Positions 1-5,489 are shown, numbered from the stretch's first letter. The stretch is 5,578 nt of DNA from Bacteroidales bacterium (GCA_031260845.1 JAISKR010000307.1:1-5578); one strand, 5' to 3'. Notes: generated from the sequence alone by a model not told the origin. Made by a program: numbers and translations.

Positions 1-255
1 AAATAAATTCCTTGGGATAGGTATGCCCGATGCCTACAAAATAAGTTGATTTTTTAACGCATCGGTCGAATAGATAAATAACGGATGAACTACCGTTGCA
101 ACAAAGTCATTACGAATTAAAAATTACGAACTTTCTCACGGTTTCCGTAATTACTATTTTTTAATATACTCTAAATCAATGCTTTAAACCTATTTTATCA
201 GGCTATATAGATATTGTAAATGGTATAATTTGGATGAAGAAATATTCATAGAATA
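1..255. other. AT-rich intergenic stretch, no gene seen
   Basis: No convincing reading frame is present on either strand. The stretch holds one copy of the 39-bp repeat (115-153), a short direct repeat ATTACGAA at 109-116 and 123-130, and a weak inverted pair CCGATGC (27-33) / GCATCGG (59-65) with a 25-base loop and no T-tract after it. What lies upstream of base 1 is unknown, so the first bases could belong to the 3' flank of another gene. Confidence 0.6.
115..153 (-). repeat. 39-bp inverted repeat, left copy
   Basis: The reverse complement of this segment matches 5417-5455 at 38 of 39 positions; the only difference is the base after AGTTC (G here, T in the right copy). The match stops sharply at both ends. 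The copy also carries a perfect internal dyad, AATTACG (122-128) and CGTAATT (146-152), and a small ACGG-TTT-CCGT hairpin. It lies in non-coding DNA upstream of the tRNA promoter. It is probably a dispersed intergenic repeat; no transposase or recombinase gene is nearby. Confidence 0.85.
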
Positions 256-286
256 TTTGGCAAAAGAAATAAAATGCTTACTTTTG
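256..286 (+). promoter_or_regulatory. Promoter of the tRNA-Ala gene (Bacteroidota type)
   Basis: TTTG at 256-259 is the -33 box and TACTTTTG at 279-286 is the -7 box (TAnnTTTG), separated by exactly 19 bp. The -7 box ends 11 bases before the mature tRNA begins, so transcription would start only a few bases upstream of the 5' end. This is the best match to the primary sigma factor consensus of the phylum in the window. Confidence 0.85.
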
Positions 287-297
287 CAGCCGCAAAT

Positions 298-371
298 GGG
301 GGTATAGCTCAGTTGGCTAGAGCGTTTGACTGGCAGTCAAAAGGTCAGGGGTTCGATTCCCCTTATCTCCA
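298..371 (+). tRNA. tRNA-Ala, anticodon GGC
   Basis: The 74-base sequence folds into a full cloverleaf: acceptor stem 298-304 with 364-370, D stem 307-310 with 320-323, anticodon stem 325-329 with 337-341, five-base variable loop 342-346, and T stem 347-351 with 359-363 around the loop TTCGATT. The anticodon loop CTGGCAG places GGC at 332-334, which reads GCC and GCU alanine codons. The third acceptor pair is G-U and the discriminator is A, the classic alanine identity set. No CCA is encoded (the next bases are CT), so the 3' end must be added by tRNA nucleotidyltransferase. It has its own promoter and terminator and is a single-gene unit. Confidence 0.96.
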
Positions 372-380
372 CTATTCACG

Positions 381-414
381 AGCCTTTCAATCTATTGGAA
401 GGCTTTTTATTTTT
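381..414 (+). terminator. Intrinsic terminator after tRNA-Ala
   Basis: AGCCTTTCAA (381-390) pairs with TTGGAAGGCT (395-404) to make a 10-bp stem with one G-U pair and a TCTA loop. A T-rich tract (404-414) follows, as expected for a rho-independent terminator on the + strand. It begins nine bases after the tRNA and ends two bases before the stop codon of the converging hicB gene. The opposite strand has no T-tract after the hairpin, so it should serve mainly the tRNA. Confidence 0.88.
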
Positions 415-416
415 CA

Positions 417-821
417 TCAAAACTTTACTGTCAAAAGTTGCCGCGCCACATCATGAATGCCGTTTTCGATACGGTTCTTTTGTGTTTGGGAAATGTACGC
501 CCGTCCGGTCTTGTACCTCCGCATGAGCGATGAGTTGATTCCTATCCTGTGCGCCAACGATGACACATCGAATACATCGTAGGCTTTGAAAAAGCCCGTC
601 AAATCGTATTTGTACTCAATGGACACCTCGCCGCCATTGAGGTCGTCCGGCAAATTCATTTCTTTGCGGTAGTCTGCTACCTCTTTAATAGCGTCCAGCA
701 AATTGTCTTTTGCTTCGCTCTCGGTGCTGCCTGTTGCCGTCACTCCCACGATAGCCGGAAGATAAATCCCATAACCTCCATCTGAGGCTCTTTCTATCAC
801 TGCTTCAATTTTTGTTTTCAT
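417..821 (-). CDS. hicB: HicB-family antitoxin
   Basis: This 134-residue protein is the likely antitoxin of a type II HicAB pair: it would bind and neutralise the HicA RNase and repress the shared promoter. Residues 1-60 look like the HicB partial RNase H fold, with an opening strand KIEAVIERASDGGYGIYLP, the glycine-rich turn and a helix rich in E/D/K (STESEAKDNLLDAIKEVADY). Residues about 83-128 resemble a helix-turn-helix DNA-binding domain (SSLAHRIGINSSLMRRYKTG followed by a basic helix). This two-domain layout is usual for HicB proteins with C-terminal DNA-binding domains. It lies seven bases downstream of hicA in the same direction, so the two are almost certainly co-transcribed. The TGA stop abuts the tRNA terminator. 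Family assignment rests on domain appearance and on the partner gene. Confidence 0.9.
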   Translation of the reverse strand: MKTKIEAVIERASDGGYGIYLPAIVGVTATGSTESEAKDNLLDAIKEVADYRKEMNLPDDLNGGEVSIEYKYDLTGFFKAYDVFDVSSLAHRIGINSSLMRRYKTGRAYISQTQKNRIENGIHDVARQLLTVKF

Positions 822-828
822 AAAGATA

Positions 829-1017
829 TTATTTTATTCCTGCATCTTTCAATATTTTGTTGGCTGTTCCGGTGGGTATTTCTTGTGCACCATGCCTGCC
901 AACAGGTATTTGTATTTCGGGATGGTCGGTATGTCCAAACAAATCATGTCTTGCACCATTGCGGATAACCGTCCATCCGTTCTTTGCCAACAATCGCCGT
1001 AATTCTGACGTCTTCAT
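829..1017 (-). CDS. hicA: HicA-family toxin (mRNA interferase)
   Basis: This 62-residue protein has the size and sequence pattern of HicA toxins, small double-stranded-RNA-binding-fold RNases that cleave mRNA when not bound by HicB. Seen directly: an N-terminal helix SELRRLLAKNGW, the strand TVIRNGARHDLF with His24 in the position of the catalytic histidine, and the C-terminal block IPVGRHGAQEIPTGTANKIL, which closely resembles the family's conserved end. The more usual motif has G-S/T-H-H; here it is G-A-R-H, which keeps the histidine. Toxin-first gene order is normal for hicAB. No Shine-Dalgarno sequence precedes the ATG, as expected for this phylum. The gene has its own promoter with an overlapping palindrome. 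Nothing suggests that it is broken. Confidence 0.92.
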   Translation of the reverse strand: MKTSELRRLLAKNGWTVIRNGARHDLFGHTDHPEIQIPVGRHGAQEIPTGTANKILKDAGIK

Positions 1018-1037
1018 TTTGGTATTATTTGACTTTG

Positions 1038-1069
1038 CAAAGGTAACAATATTGTTACATAATTCAAAA
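1038..1069 (-). promoter_or_regulatory. Promoter of hicAB (Bacteroidota type)
   Basis: On the - strand, TTTTG (1069-1065) is followed after 19 bp by TACCTTTG (1045-1038), a full -33/-7 match to the primary sigma factor consensus of the phylum. Transcription should begin near 1032, giving a leader of about 15 bases before the hicA ATG at 1017. The spacer and the first bases of the -7 box are covered by a perfect palindrome (1043-1058), so a repressor bound there would block RNA polymerase. Confidence 0.82.
1043..1058. promoter_or_regulatory. 16-bp perfect palindrome, likely HicB operator
   Basis: GTAACAATATTGTTAC is perfectly self-complementary. It lies between the -33 and -7 boxes of the hicA promoter and overlaps the -7 box by three bases. 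A dimeric DNA-binding antitoxin with a helix-turn-helix domain, such as the HicB encoded just downstream, is the natural candidate to bind it and autoregulate the operon. The operator role is inferred from position and symmetry. Confidence 0.7.
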
Positions 1070-1105
1070 GTTTATTTAAAAAATTTGTCTCAACTTATCA
1101 CCATC

Positions 1106-1135
1106 TGTAACAATGTATAACAACCTGTAACAATT
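1106..1135. repeat. Three tandem 10-bp repeats upstream of hicA promoter
   Basis: TGTAACAATG (1106-1115), TATAACAACC (1116-1125) and TGTAACAATT (1126-1135) lie head to tail with a period of 10 bp, close to one helical turn. A fourth, degenerate unit (1096-1105, 6 of 10 matches) may precede them. The core GTAACAAT in units one and three is identical to the half-site of the palindrome at 1043-1058. They sit between the asnB stop codon and the hicA promoter and may be accessory sites for the same regulator. Confidence 0.6.
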
Positions 1136-1140
1136 GTATC

Positions 1141-2802
1141 TCAATTCGCCTGCGAGTGTACTGATTTCACAGAGCGTCCCGATGGGTCGGCGTTGTTTTT
1201 GAACGATTCGTCCCATTCGAGCGCTACGGCTGTGCTGCACGCTATGGACGGCACGGATGGCACGGTGTGTGCTGCCGACGCCGAGGGGAAATGTTCCTCA
1301 AAAATGCTGCGATACCAGTATTCCTCTTTCGACATGGGCGGGTTGATGGGGAAACGCTCTGCCACACGCGCCATTTGGTGGTCAGATACCTTTTGTTCGG
1401 CGGTGGCTTTCAGCGTGTCAATCCAATTGTAGCCCACGCCGTCCGAGAACTGTTCCTTTTGCCGCCACACGATTTTTTCGGGCAGGTATTCTTCAAAAGC
1501 CTTGCGCAGTATGTGTTTTTCAATTTTGCCCTTGCCGCTCATCTTGTCCTGCGGGTTCAGTCGCATGGCAATGTCGATAAATTCAAAGTCGAGGAAAGGC
1601 ACACGCCCTTCAACGCCCCATGCAGCCAGCGATTTGTTGGCGCGAAGGCAGTCGTAGAGGTGCAGTTTATCCAATTTGCGCACGGTTTCCTCGTGAAAAG
1701 CCTGTGCGTTGGGCGCTTTGTGAAAGTACAGGTAGCCGCCGAACAGTTCGTCGGCGCCTTCGCCGGAAAGCACCATCTTCACACCCATTGATTTGATGAA
1801 GCGTGCCAGCAGGTACATGGGCGTAGAAGCCCTCACCGTGGTGACGTCGTAGGTTTCTATGTGGTAAATCACGTCGCTGATGGCGTCCAAGCCTTCCTCG
1901 ATGGTGAAATGTATCTCGTGGTGCACCGTTCCGATATGGTTGGCTACTTCGCGGGCTGAAATCAGGTCGGGTGAGCCTTTCAAGCCCACTGCGAACGAGT
2001 GAAGTTGGGGCCACCATGCGTCAGTGCCGTCTTCGATGCGCTTCTTGGAATAGCGTTTGGCGATGGCTGAGATGACGGATGAGTCAAGTCCGCCCGAAAG
2101 CAGCACCCCGTAAGGCACGTCGGACATTAACTGCCGGTGTACGGCGGCTTCCAGACCGTCGCGCAGCACGTCAATATCGCTGAGGTTGTTCTTCACGTTG
2201 CCGTATTCCATCCAGTCGCGCTTGTACCAGCGTTTGGGTTCGCGCCCTTCCTTGCTGTACAGATAGTGTCCTGCGGGAAACTCGCGAATGTCCGAGCAAT
2301 AGCCTTCCAGCGCTTTGAGTTCGCTGGCTACGTAAAACTGTCCGTGGTCGTCGTATCCATAGTACAGGGGGATGATGCCGATAGGGTCGCGACCGATGAG
2401 ATAGGCGTCGTTGGTCTTGTCGTACAGAGCAAATGCGTATATTCCGCTCAGGTCTTCAAAAATATCGGCGCCTTTTTCGTTGTACAGCGACAGGATGACC
2501 TCGCAATCGGATTGGGATTGAAATTTGTAACTGTTTTTGTGCCGTTGCCTGATTGTCTGATGGTTGTATATCTCGCCATTGACCGCCAGAATGAGATTTC
2601 TGTCCTTGCTGTACTGCGGCTGACCGCCCGATGCAATGTCCACGATGGACAAACGCTCGTGAGCCATGATGGTAGTGCCTTCGCAATAAACGCCCGACCA
2701 GTCCGGACCGCGGTGACGGATTTTTTTCGCCATTTTCAGCGCCTGTTTGCGCATTTCCAATATGTTTTGCGTTACTTCAAAAACGCCAACAAATCCACAC
2801 AT
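1141..2802 (-). CDS. asnB: Asparagine synthetase B, glutamine-hydrolysing
   Basis: This 553-residue cytoplasmic enzyme makes asparagine from aspartate, ATP and glutamine. The N-terminal class II glutamine amidotransferase domain (about 1-200) starts MCGFVGVFEV, with Cys2 the nucleophile exposed after Met removal; this fixes the start codon. Also present are HERLSIVD (Arg50), NGEIYN (75-80) and the SDCE aspartate (Asp99), which bind glutamine. The C-terminal synthetase domain has the ATP pyrophosphatase loop SGGLDSS (236-242), SGEGADELFGGY (346-357) and VEGRVPFLD (397-405). Length and sequence are strikingly close to Escherichia coli AsnB (554 residues) along the whole protein. The gene follows glnN in the same direction, 128 bases away, but a terminator and a new promoter lie between them. 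No hairpin terminator is seen after its TGA stop, so some transcripts may run into hicAB. Confidence 0.98.
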   Translation of the reverse strand: MCGFVGVFEVTQNILEMRKQALKMAKKIRHRGPDWSGVYCEGTTIMAHERLSIVDIASGGQPQYSKDRNLILAVNGEIYNHQTIRQRHKNSYKFQSQSDCEVILSLYNEKGADIFEDLSGIYAFALYDKTNDAYLIGRDPIGIIPLYYGYDDHGQFYVASELKALEGYCSDIREFPAGHYLYSKEGREPKRWYKRDWMEYGNVKNNLSDIDVLRDGLEAAVHRQLMSDVPYGVLLSGGLDSSVISAIAKRYSKKRIEDGTDAWWPQLHSFAVGLKGSPDLISAREVANHIGTVHHEIHFTIEEGLDAISDVIYHIETYDVTTVRASTPMYLLARFIKSMGVKMVLSGEGADELFGGYLYFHKAPNAQAFHEETVRKLDKLHLYDCLRANKSLAAWGVEGRVPFLDFEFIDIAMRLNPQDKMSGKGKIEKHILRKAFEEYLPEKIVWRQKEQFSDGVGYNWIDTLKATAEQKVSDHQMARVAERFPINPPMSKEEYWYRSIFEEHFPSASAAHTVPSVPSIACSTAVALEWDESFKNNADPSGRSVKSVHSQAN

Positions 2803-2843
2803 ATTTTATGTATTTTAAGTCTATTTTACCTCAAAAAGAAAGG

Positions 2844-2875
2844 CAAAAGTAACAAATTTCCGATATTTATAAAAA
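2844..2875 (-). promoter_or_regulatory. Probable asnB promoter
   Basis: TACTTTTG (2851-2844, - strand) matches the -7 box TAnnTTTG and is identical to that of the tRNA gene. Nineteen to twenty-one bases upstream the sequence is a run of T (2875-2871) without the usual G, so the -33 box is weak and may need an activator. The leader to the ATG at 2802 would be about 35 bases and has no Shine-Dalgarno sequence. The T-run is also the T-tract of the glnN terminator. Confidence 0.65.
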
Positions 2876-2908
2876 TCCCGACAGAAATACCTTACATTTC
2901 TGTCGGGA
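2871..2908 (-). terminator. Intrinsic terminator of glnN
   Basis: On the - strand a perfect 13-bp stem is formed by 2908-2896 and 2888-2876 (arms TCCCGACAGAAAT and ATTTCTGTCGGGA) with a seven-base loop. It is followed by TTTTT (2875-2871). It begins 22 bases after the glnN stop codon and should end the glnN transcript, making asnB a separate unit. It is the strongest hairpin in the window. Confidence 0.92.
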
Positions 2909-2930
2909 CTTGCTTCAAAATTTTGCCTTT

Positions 2931-5120
2931 TTACCGAATAAACAACAATTCGCGGTATTTGGGCAATGTCCACATTTCATTGTCAACAATCAACTCTAAT
3001 TTGTCAATGTGGTAACGGATTTCGTCAAAGAACGGGAAAATCTTGGTAGCGTAGGCAAGCGCCTTTTCGCGTTCGCCTTCGATTTTGTTGGCTACCTTGC
3101 GGGCTTCCACCATCTTGTCCACCATGGATTTGATGATATTCACACGTTCCGAAATCTCTTCAATCAAGGCAAGGTCTTGCGATGCAAGCGTTTTTGACTT
3201 GGCTGCATCGAACACGCTCTTGATTTTGAAAACGTTATCCAACAAAACGCCCTGATATTGCGTAGCGACAGGAATGATATGGTTCAGAGCCAAATCACCC
3301 AGAACGCGGGCTTCTATCTGAATTTTCTTGGTATAGATTTCCCATTTCACCTCGTTGCGGGCGTGAAGTTCCTTTTCCGTAAGCACGTCGGTGTCCACAA
3401 AGAGTTTGATGGACTGTTTAGTCAGATATGAGTCGAAAATCAGCGGCGGACAGGTTTCGCAGTCGAGTTTACGTTTCTTGGCTTCGGCTTTCCACTCATC
3501 GCTGTAACCGTTGCCGTCAAAGCGAATGGCTTTCGATTCCTTGATTAATTTGCGAAGGACGGTGAAGATAGCGTCTTCCTTCTTGTCGCCTTTGGCAATC
3601 AGGGCGTCCACGTCTTTTTTGAACTGAACCAATTGGAAGGCAACGGCTGTGTTGAGTGCGGTCATTGCCGATGCGCAGTTAGCTGACGAACCTCCGGCGC
3701 GGAACTCGAAACGGTTGCCGGTAAAGGCAAACGGCGAGGTGCGGTTGCGGTCGGTGTTGTCCACAAGGATTTCGGGTATGTGCGACAGTGAAAGGCGCGT
3801 ACCCGTCTTCTCTACCACCTTGATGGGCGATGAAGCGTCGCTTTTCTCAATGTCGTCGAGCACTTTGGAAATGGTAGTCCCAAGGAAGATGGATATGATA
3901 GCCGGTGGCGCTTCGTTGGCGCCGAGCCGGTGGGCGTTATCCGCCGATGCAATGCTGGCTTTCAGCAGGGCGTTGTTTTTATACACAGCCACAATCACAT
4001 TCACCATGAAGGTGATGAATTGCAGGTTTTCGGCGGCGTTTTTGCCCGGACCCAGCAGGTTGACGCCGGTGTCGGTGCCGAGCGACCAGTTGTTGTGCTT
4101 ACCCGAACCGTTGATGCCCTTGAAAGGCTTTTCGTGCAGCAGCACTCTGAAAAAGTGACGTTCAGCCACACGTTTCATGGTGGACATGAGCAGCAGATTG
4201 TGGTCAACCGCGAGATTGGCAGGCTCAAAGATAGGCGCCACCTCAAACTGGTTGGGTGCAACCTCGTTGTGGCGCGTCTTTACCGGAATGCCCAATTTGA
4301 AACATTCAAATTCGAGGTCGCGCATATAAGCCGACACCCTCGAAGGGATAGAGCCGAAATACTGGTCGTCCAATTGCTGATTTTTGGAACTTTCGTGTCC
4401 CATCAGTGTGCGCTCGGTGAGCACCAAGTCGGGGCGGGCGGCATACAGCGCCTCGTCCACTAAGAAATATTCCTGTTCCCAGCCAAGGTATGAATGTACT
4501 TTTTTGACGTCGCGGTTGAAATATTTGCAGACGGCGGTGGCAGCCTTGTCCGCAGCCTGAATGGCTTTCAGCAGGGGCAATTTGTTGTCGAGCGCTTCGC
4601 CGGTGTAGGATATGAAGATGGTAGGGATGCAAAGTGTGTCGTCAACGATGAACGCGGGTGACGACGGGTCCCATGCGGTATATCCGCGTGCTTCAAAGGT
4701 ATTACGGATGCCGCCGCTCGGGAAACTCGAAGCATCGGGTTCCTGCTGAGCCAGCAGTTTACCTGTAAATTCCTCAATCACACCGCCTGTTCCGTCAAGG
4801 TCGGCAAAGGTGTCGTGTTTTTCGGCTGTGCCTTCGGTCAGAGGCTGAAACCAGTGGGTGTAGTGGGTGGCGCCCAGTTCCATAGCCCACATACGCATAC
4901 CGGCGGCAACGTGGTTGGCTATATCCCTGTCAAGCGGAACGCCCTTGTCGATAGCGTCGAGCACTAACTTGAAGGTTTCCTTTGACAGGTATTTGCGCAT
5001 CTGAGTGCGATTGAACACTTTTGAACCGAAAAAGTCGGACACTTTGGCGCTCGGCGCCGGTACTTCAACGGCTTTCCTCGCTGACGCCGTTGCTACGGCT
5101 TTGAATCTTAAATTTGACAT
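2931..5120 (-). CDS. glnN: Glutamine synthetase type III
   Basis: This 729-residue cytoplasmic enzyme joins ammonia to glutamate with ATP to give glutamine, the entry step of ammonia assimilation. The length matches the long type III form, first described in Bacteroides fragilis, rather than type I (about 450-470) or type II. Visible landmarks are a type III N-terminal region (about 60-210) with the SFPSGGIRNTFEARGYTAWD block (132-151), the metal-binding strand GWEQEYFLVD (213-222, Glu215 and Glu217), NEVAPNQFEVAP (285-296), the active-site block FKGINGSGKHNNWSLGTD (333-350), and the NRTSPFAFTGNRFEFRAGG segment (459-477) that corresponds to the glutamate/ATP-site arginine region. A long helical C-terminal region (about 500-729) is specific to this type. 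No Shine-Dalgarno sequence precedes the ATG; the start fits the usual family N-terminus (MSNLRFKAV). The gene is divergent from the korA-like gene and ends in a strong terminator. Confidence 0.98.
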   Translation of the reverse strand: MSNLRFKAVATASARKAVEVPAPSAKVSDFFGSKVFNRTQMRKYLSKETFKLVLDAIDKGVPLDRDIANHVAAGMRMWAMELGATHYTHWFQPLTEGTAEKHDTFADLDGTGGVIEEFTGKLLAQQEPDASSFPSGGIRNTFEARGYTAWDPSSPAFIVDDTLCIPTIFISYTGEALDNKLPLLKAIQAADKAATAVCKYFNRDVKKVHSYLGWEQEYFLVDEALYAARPDLVLTERTLMGHESSKNQQLDDQYFGSIPSRVSAYMRDLEFECFKLGIPVKTRHNEVAPNQFEVAPIFEPANLAVDHNLLLMSTMKRVAERHFFRVLLHEKPFKGINGSGKHNNWSLGTDTGVNLLGPGKNAAENLQFITFMVNVIVAVYKNNALLKASIASADNAHRLGANEAPPAIISIFLGTTISKVLDDIEKSDASSPIKVVEKTGTRLSLSHIPEILVDNTDRNRTSPFAFTGNRFEFRAGGSSANCASAMTALNTAVAFQLVQFKKDVDALIAKGDKKEDAIFTVLRKLIKESKAIRFDGNGYSDEWKAEAKKRKLDCETCPPLIFDSYLTKQSIKLFVDTDVLTEKELHARNEVKWEIYTKKIQIEARVLGDLALNHIIPVATQYQGVLLDNVFKIKSVFDAAKSKTLASQDLALIEEISERVNIIKSMVDKMVEARKVANKIEGEREKALAYATKIFPFFDEIRYHIDKLELIVDNEMWTLPKYRELLFIR

Positions 5121-5158
5121 GATACTGTTATTTATTATTTAATGACTTTTTTGTTTTG

Positions 5159-5166
5159 CAAAAATA
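5159..5166 (-). promoter_or_regulatory. Proximal -7 box candidate for glnN
   Basis: TATTTTTG (5166-5159, - strand) fits TAnnTTTG and lies 38 bases before the ATG. No TTG is found 19-21 bp upstream, so it would be a weak or activator-dependent promoter. It lies in an 11-mer (TGCAAAAATAC on the + strand, 5157-5167) that recurs at 5203-5213. Confidence 0.45.
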
Positions 5167-5204
5167 CTTCTTTTTTGATATTATAACTTTAATTAAATTT
5201 TCTG

Positions 5205-5236
5205 CAAAAATACAAAATTGTTATCATTTATTGCAA
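5205..5236 (-). promoter_or_regulatory. Distal promoter candidate for glnN
   Basis: TATTTTTG (5212-5205, - strand) has TTG (5236-5234) 21 bp upstream, the upper end of the spacing range usual for this phylum. Transcription would start near 5199, leaving a leader of about 78 bases. The dyad at 5249-5272 would then be centred about 61 bases upstream of the start. Confidence 0.55.
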
Positions 5237-5248
5237 TTTTATAGTAAT

Positions 5249-5272
5249 TATTTTACAATAATATGTAAAATA
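5249..5272. promoter_or_regulatory. Dyad upstream of glnN, possible regulator site
   Basis: TATTTTACA (5249-5257) and TGTAAAATA (5264-5272) are perfect reverse complements separated by six bases. A further TGTAAAAT occurs at 5285-5292, exactly 21 bp from the right arm. Arms around a six-base spacer are typical of dimeric activators of the CRP/FNR type, but the arm sequence does not match the CRP, FNR or NtcA consensus, so no regulator can be named. The surrounding DNA is very AT-rich, so some symmetry is expected by chance. Confidence 0.45.
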
Positions 5273-5383
5273 CTTGCATATTTTTGTAAAATTGAGATGA
5301 AAACTGAAAAAATAAAAGTTTAAGCCTCTATTTTTTTATCATCTGTGTTAATCCGTTATGAAGGTCAAAATTTCCAAATTTCG

Positions 5384-5453
5384 TTAAAAATTAAGAATGA
5401 TCCGCTTGCGCCAATTTAATTACGGAAACCGTGAGAAAGTTCTTAATTTTTAA
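5384..5453. repeat. 14-bp-arm inverted repeat in front of korA-like gene
   Basis: TTAAAAATTAAGAA (5384-5397) and TTCTTAATTTTTAA (5440-5453) are perfect reverse complements with 42 bases between them. The right arm is the end of the 39-bp repeat copy at 5417-5455. In this copy the single base that differs from the left copy (5443) is exactly what makes the 14-bp match perfect. It may form a stem-loop in the DNA or RNA; no T-tract beyond A/T-rich sequence suggests a standard terminator. Confidence 0.6.
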
Positions 5454-5455
5454 TT
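5417..5455 (+). repeat. 39-bp inverted repeat, right copy
   Basis: This is the inverted partner of 115-153 (38 of 39 bases identical in reverse complement). It lies 57 bases before the ATG of the korA-like gene. Together the two copies enclose 5263 bp carrying the tRNA, hicAB, asnB and glnN. The high identity in non-coding DNA means either recent duplication or continuing selection or gene conversion. Confidence 0.85.
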
Positions 5456-5481
5456 TTTAATAAAAATTGCTGAAAAATGTG

Positions 5482-5489
5482 TATTTTTG
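5482..5489 (+). promoter_or_regulatory. Weak -7 box candidate for korA-like gene
   Basis: TATTTTTG matches TAnnTTTG and lies 23 bases before the ATG at 5513. No TTG is found at the expected -33 distance; the only nearby one (5467-5469) is 12 bp upstream. The assignment is tentative in such AT-rich DNA. Confidence 0.35.

Noticed and set aside
27..65. CCGATGC / GCATCGG pair as a terminator of an upstream gene
   Set aside because: The stem is only 7 bp with a 25-base loop and is not followed by a T-tract.
78..90. ATAACGGATGAAC, similar to the reverse complement of 5347-5359 (12 of 13), as an extension of the long inverted repeat
   Set aside because: It sits on the opposite side of the repeat in the two places and at different distances, so it is not part of the same alignment; possibly coincidence.
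274..526. Short + strand open frames over the tRNA and its terminator
   Set aside because: They cover a perfect tRNA cloverleaf and terminator and then run antisense to hicB; not credible genes.
1106..1135. CRISPR array
   Set aside because: Units are 10 bp and directly abutting, with no spacers and no cas genes.
2137..3015. Long open frame (292 codons) on the + strand opposite asnB
   Set aside because: It lies antisense to a protein clearly identified as AsnB, runs across the glnN terminator and resembles no known family; it is a by-product of asnB codon usage.
3649..4463. Open frames on the + strand opposite glnN
   Set aside because: They are antisense to the highly conserved glutamine synthetase catalytic region and have no promoter, start signal or recognisable motif.
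5249..5272. NtcA- or CRP-type consensus site upstream of glnN
   Set aside because: The arm order is TAC...GTA rather than GTA...TAC, and TGTGA/TCACA is absent, so no named regulator is supported.
115..5455. The block as a composite transposon or integrated element
   Set aside because: The inverted repeats suggest it, but there is no transposase, recombinase or target-site duplication, and the contents are core metabolic genes and a tRNA.
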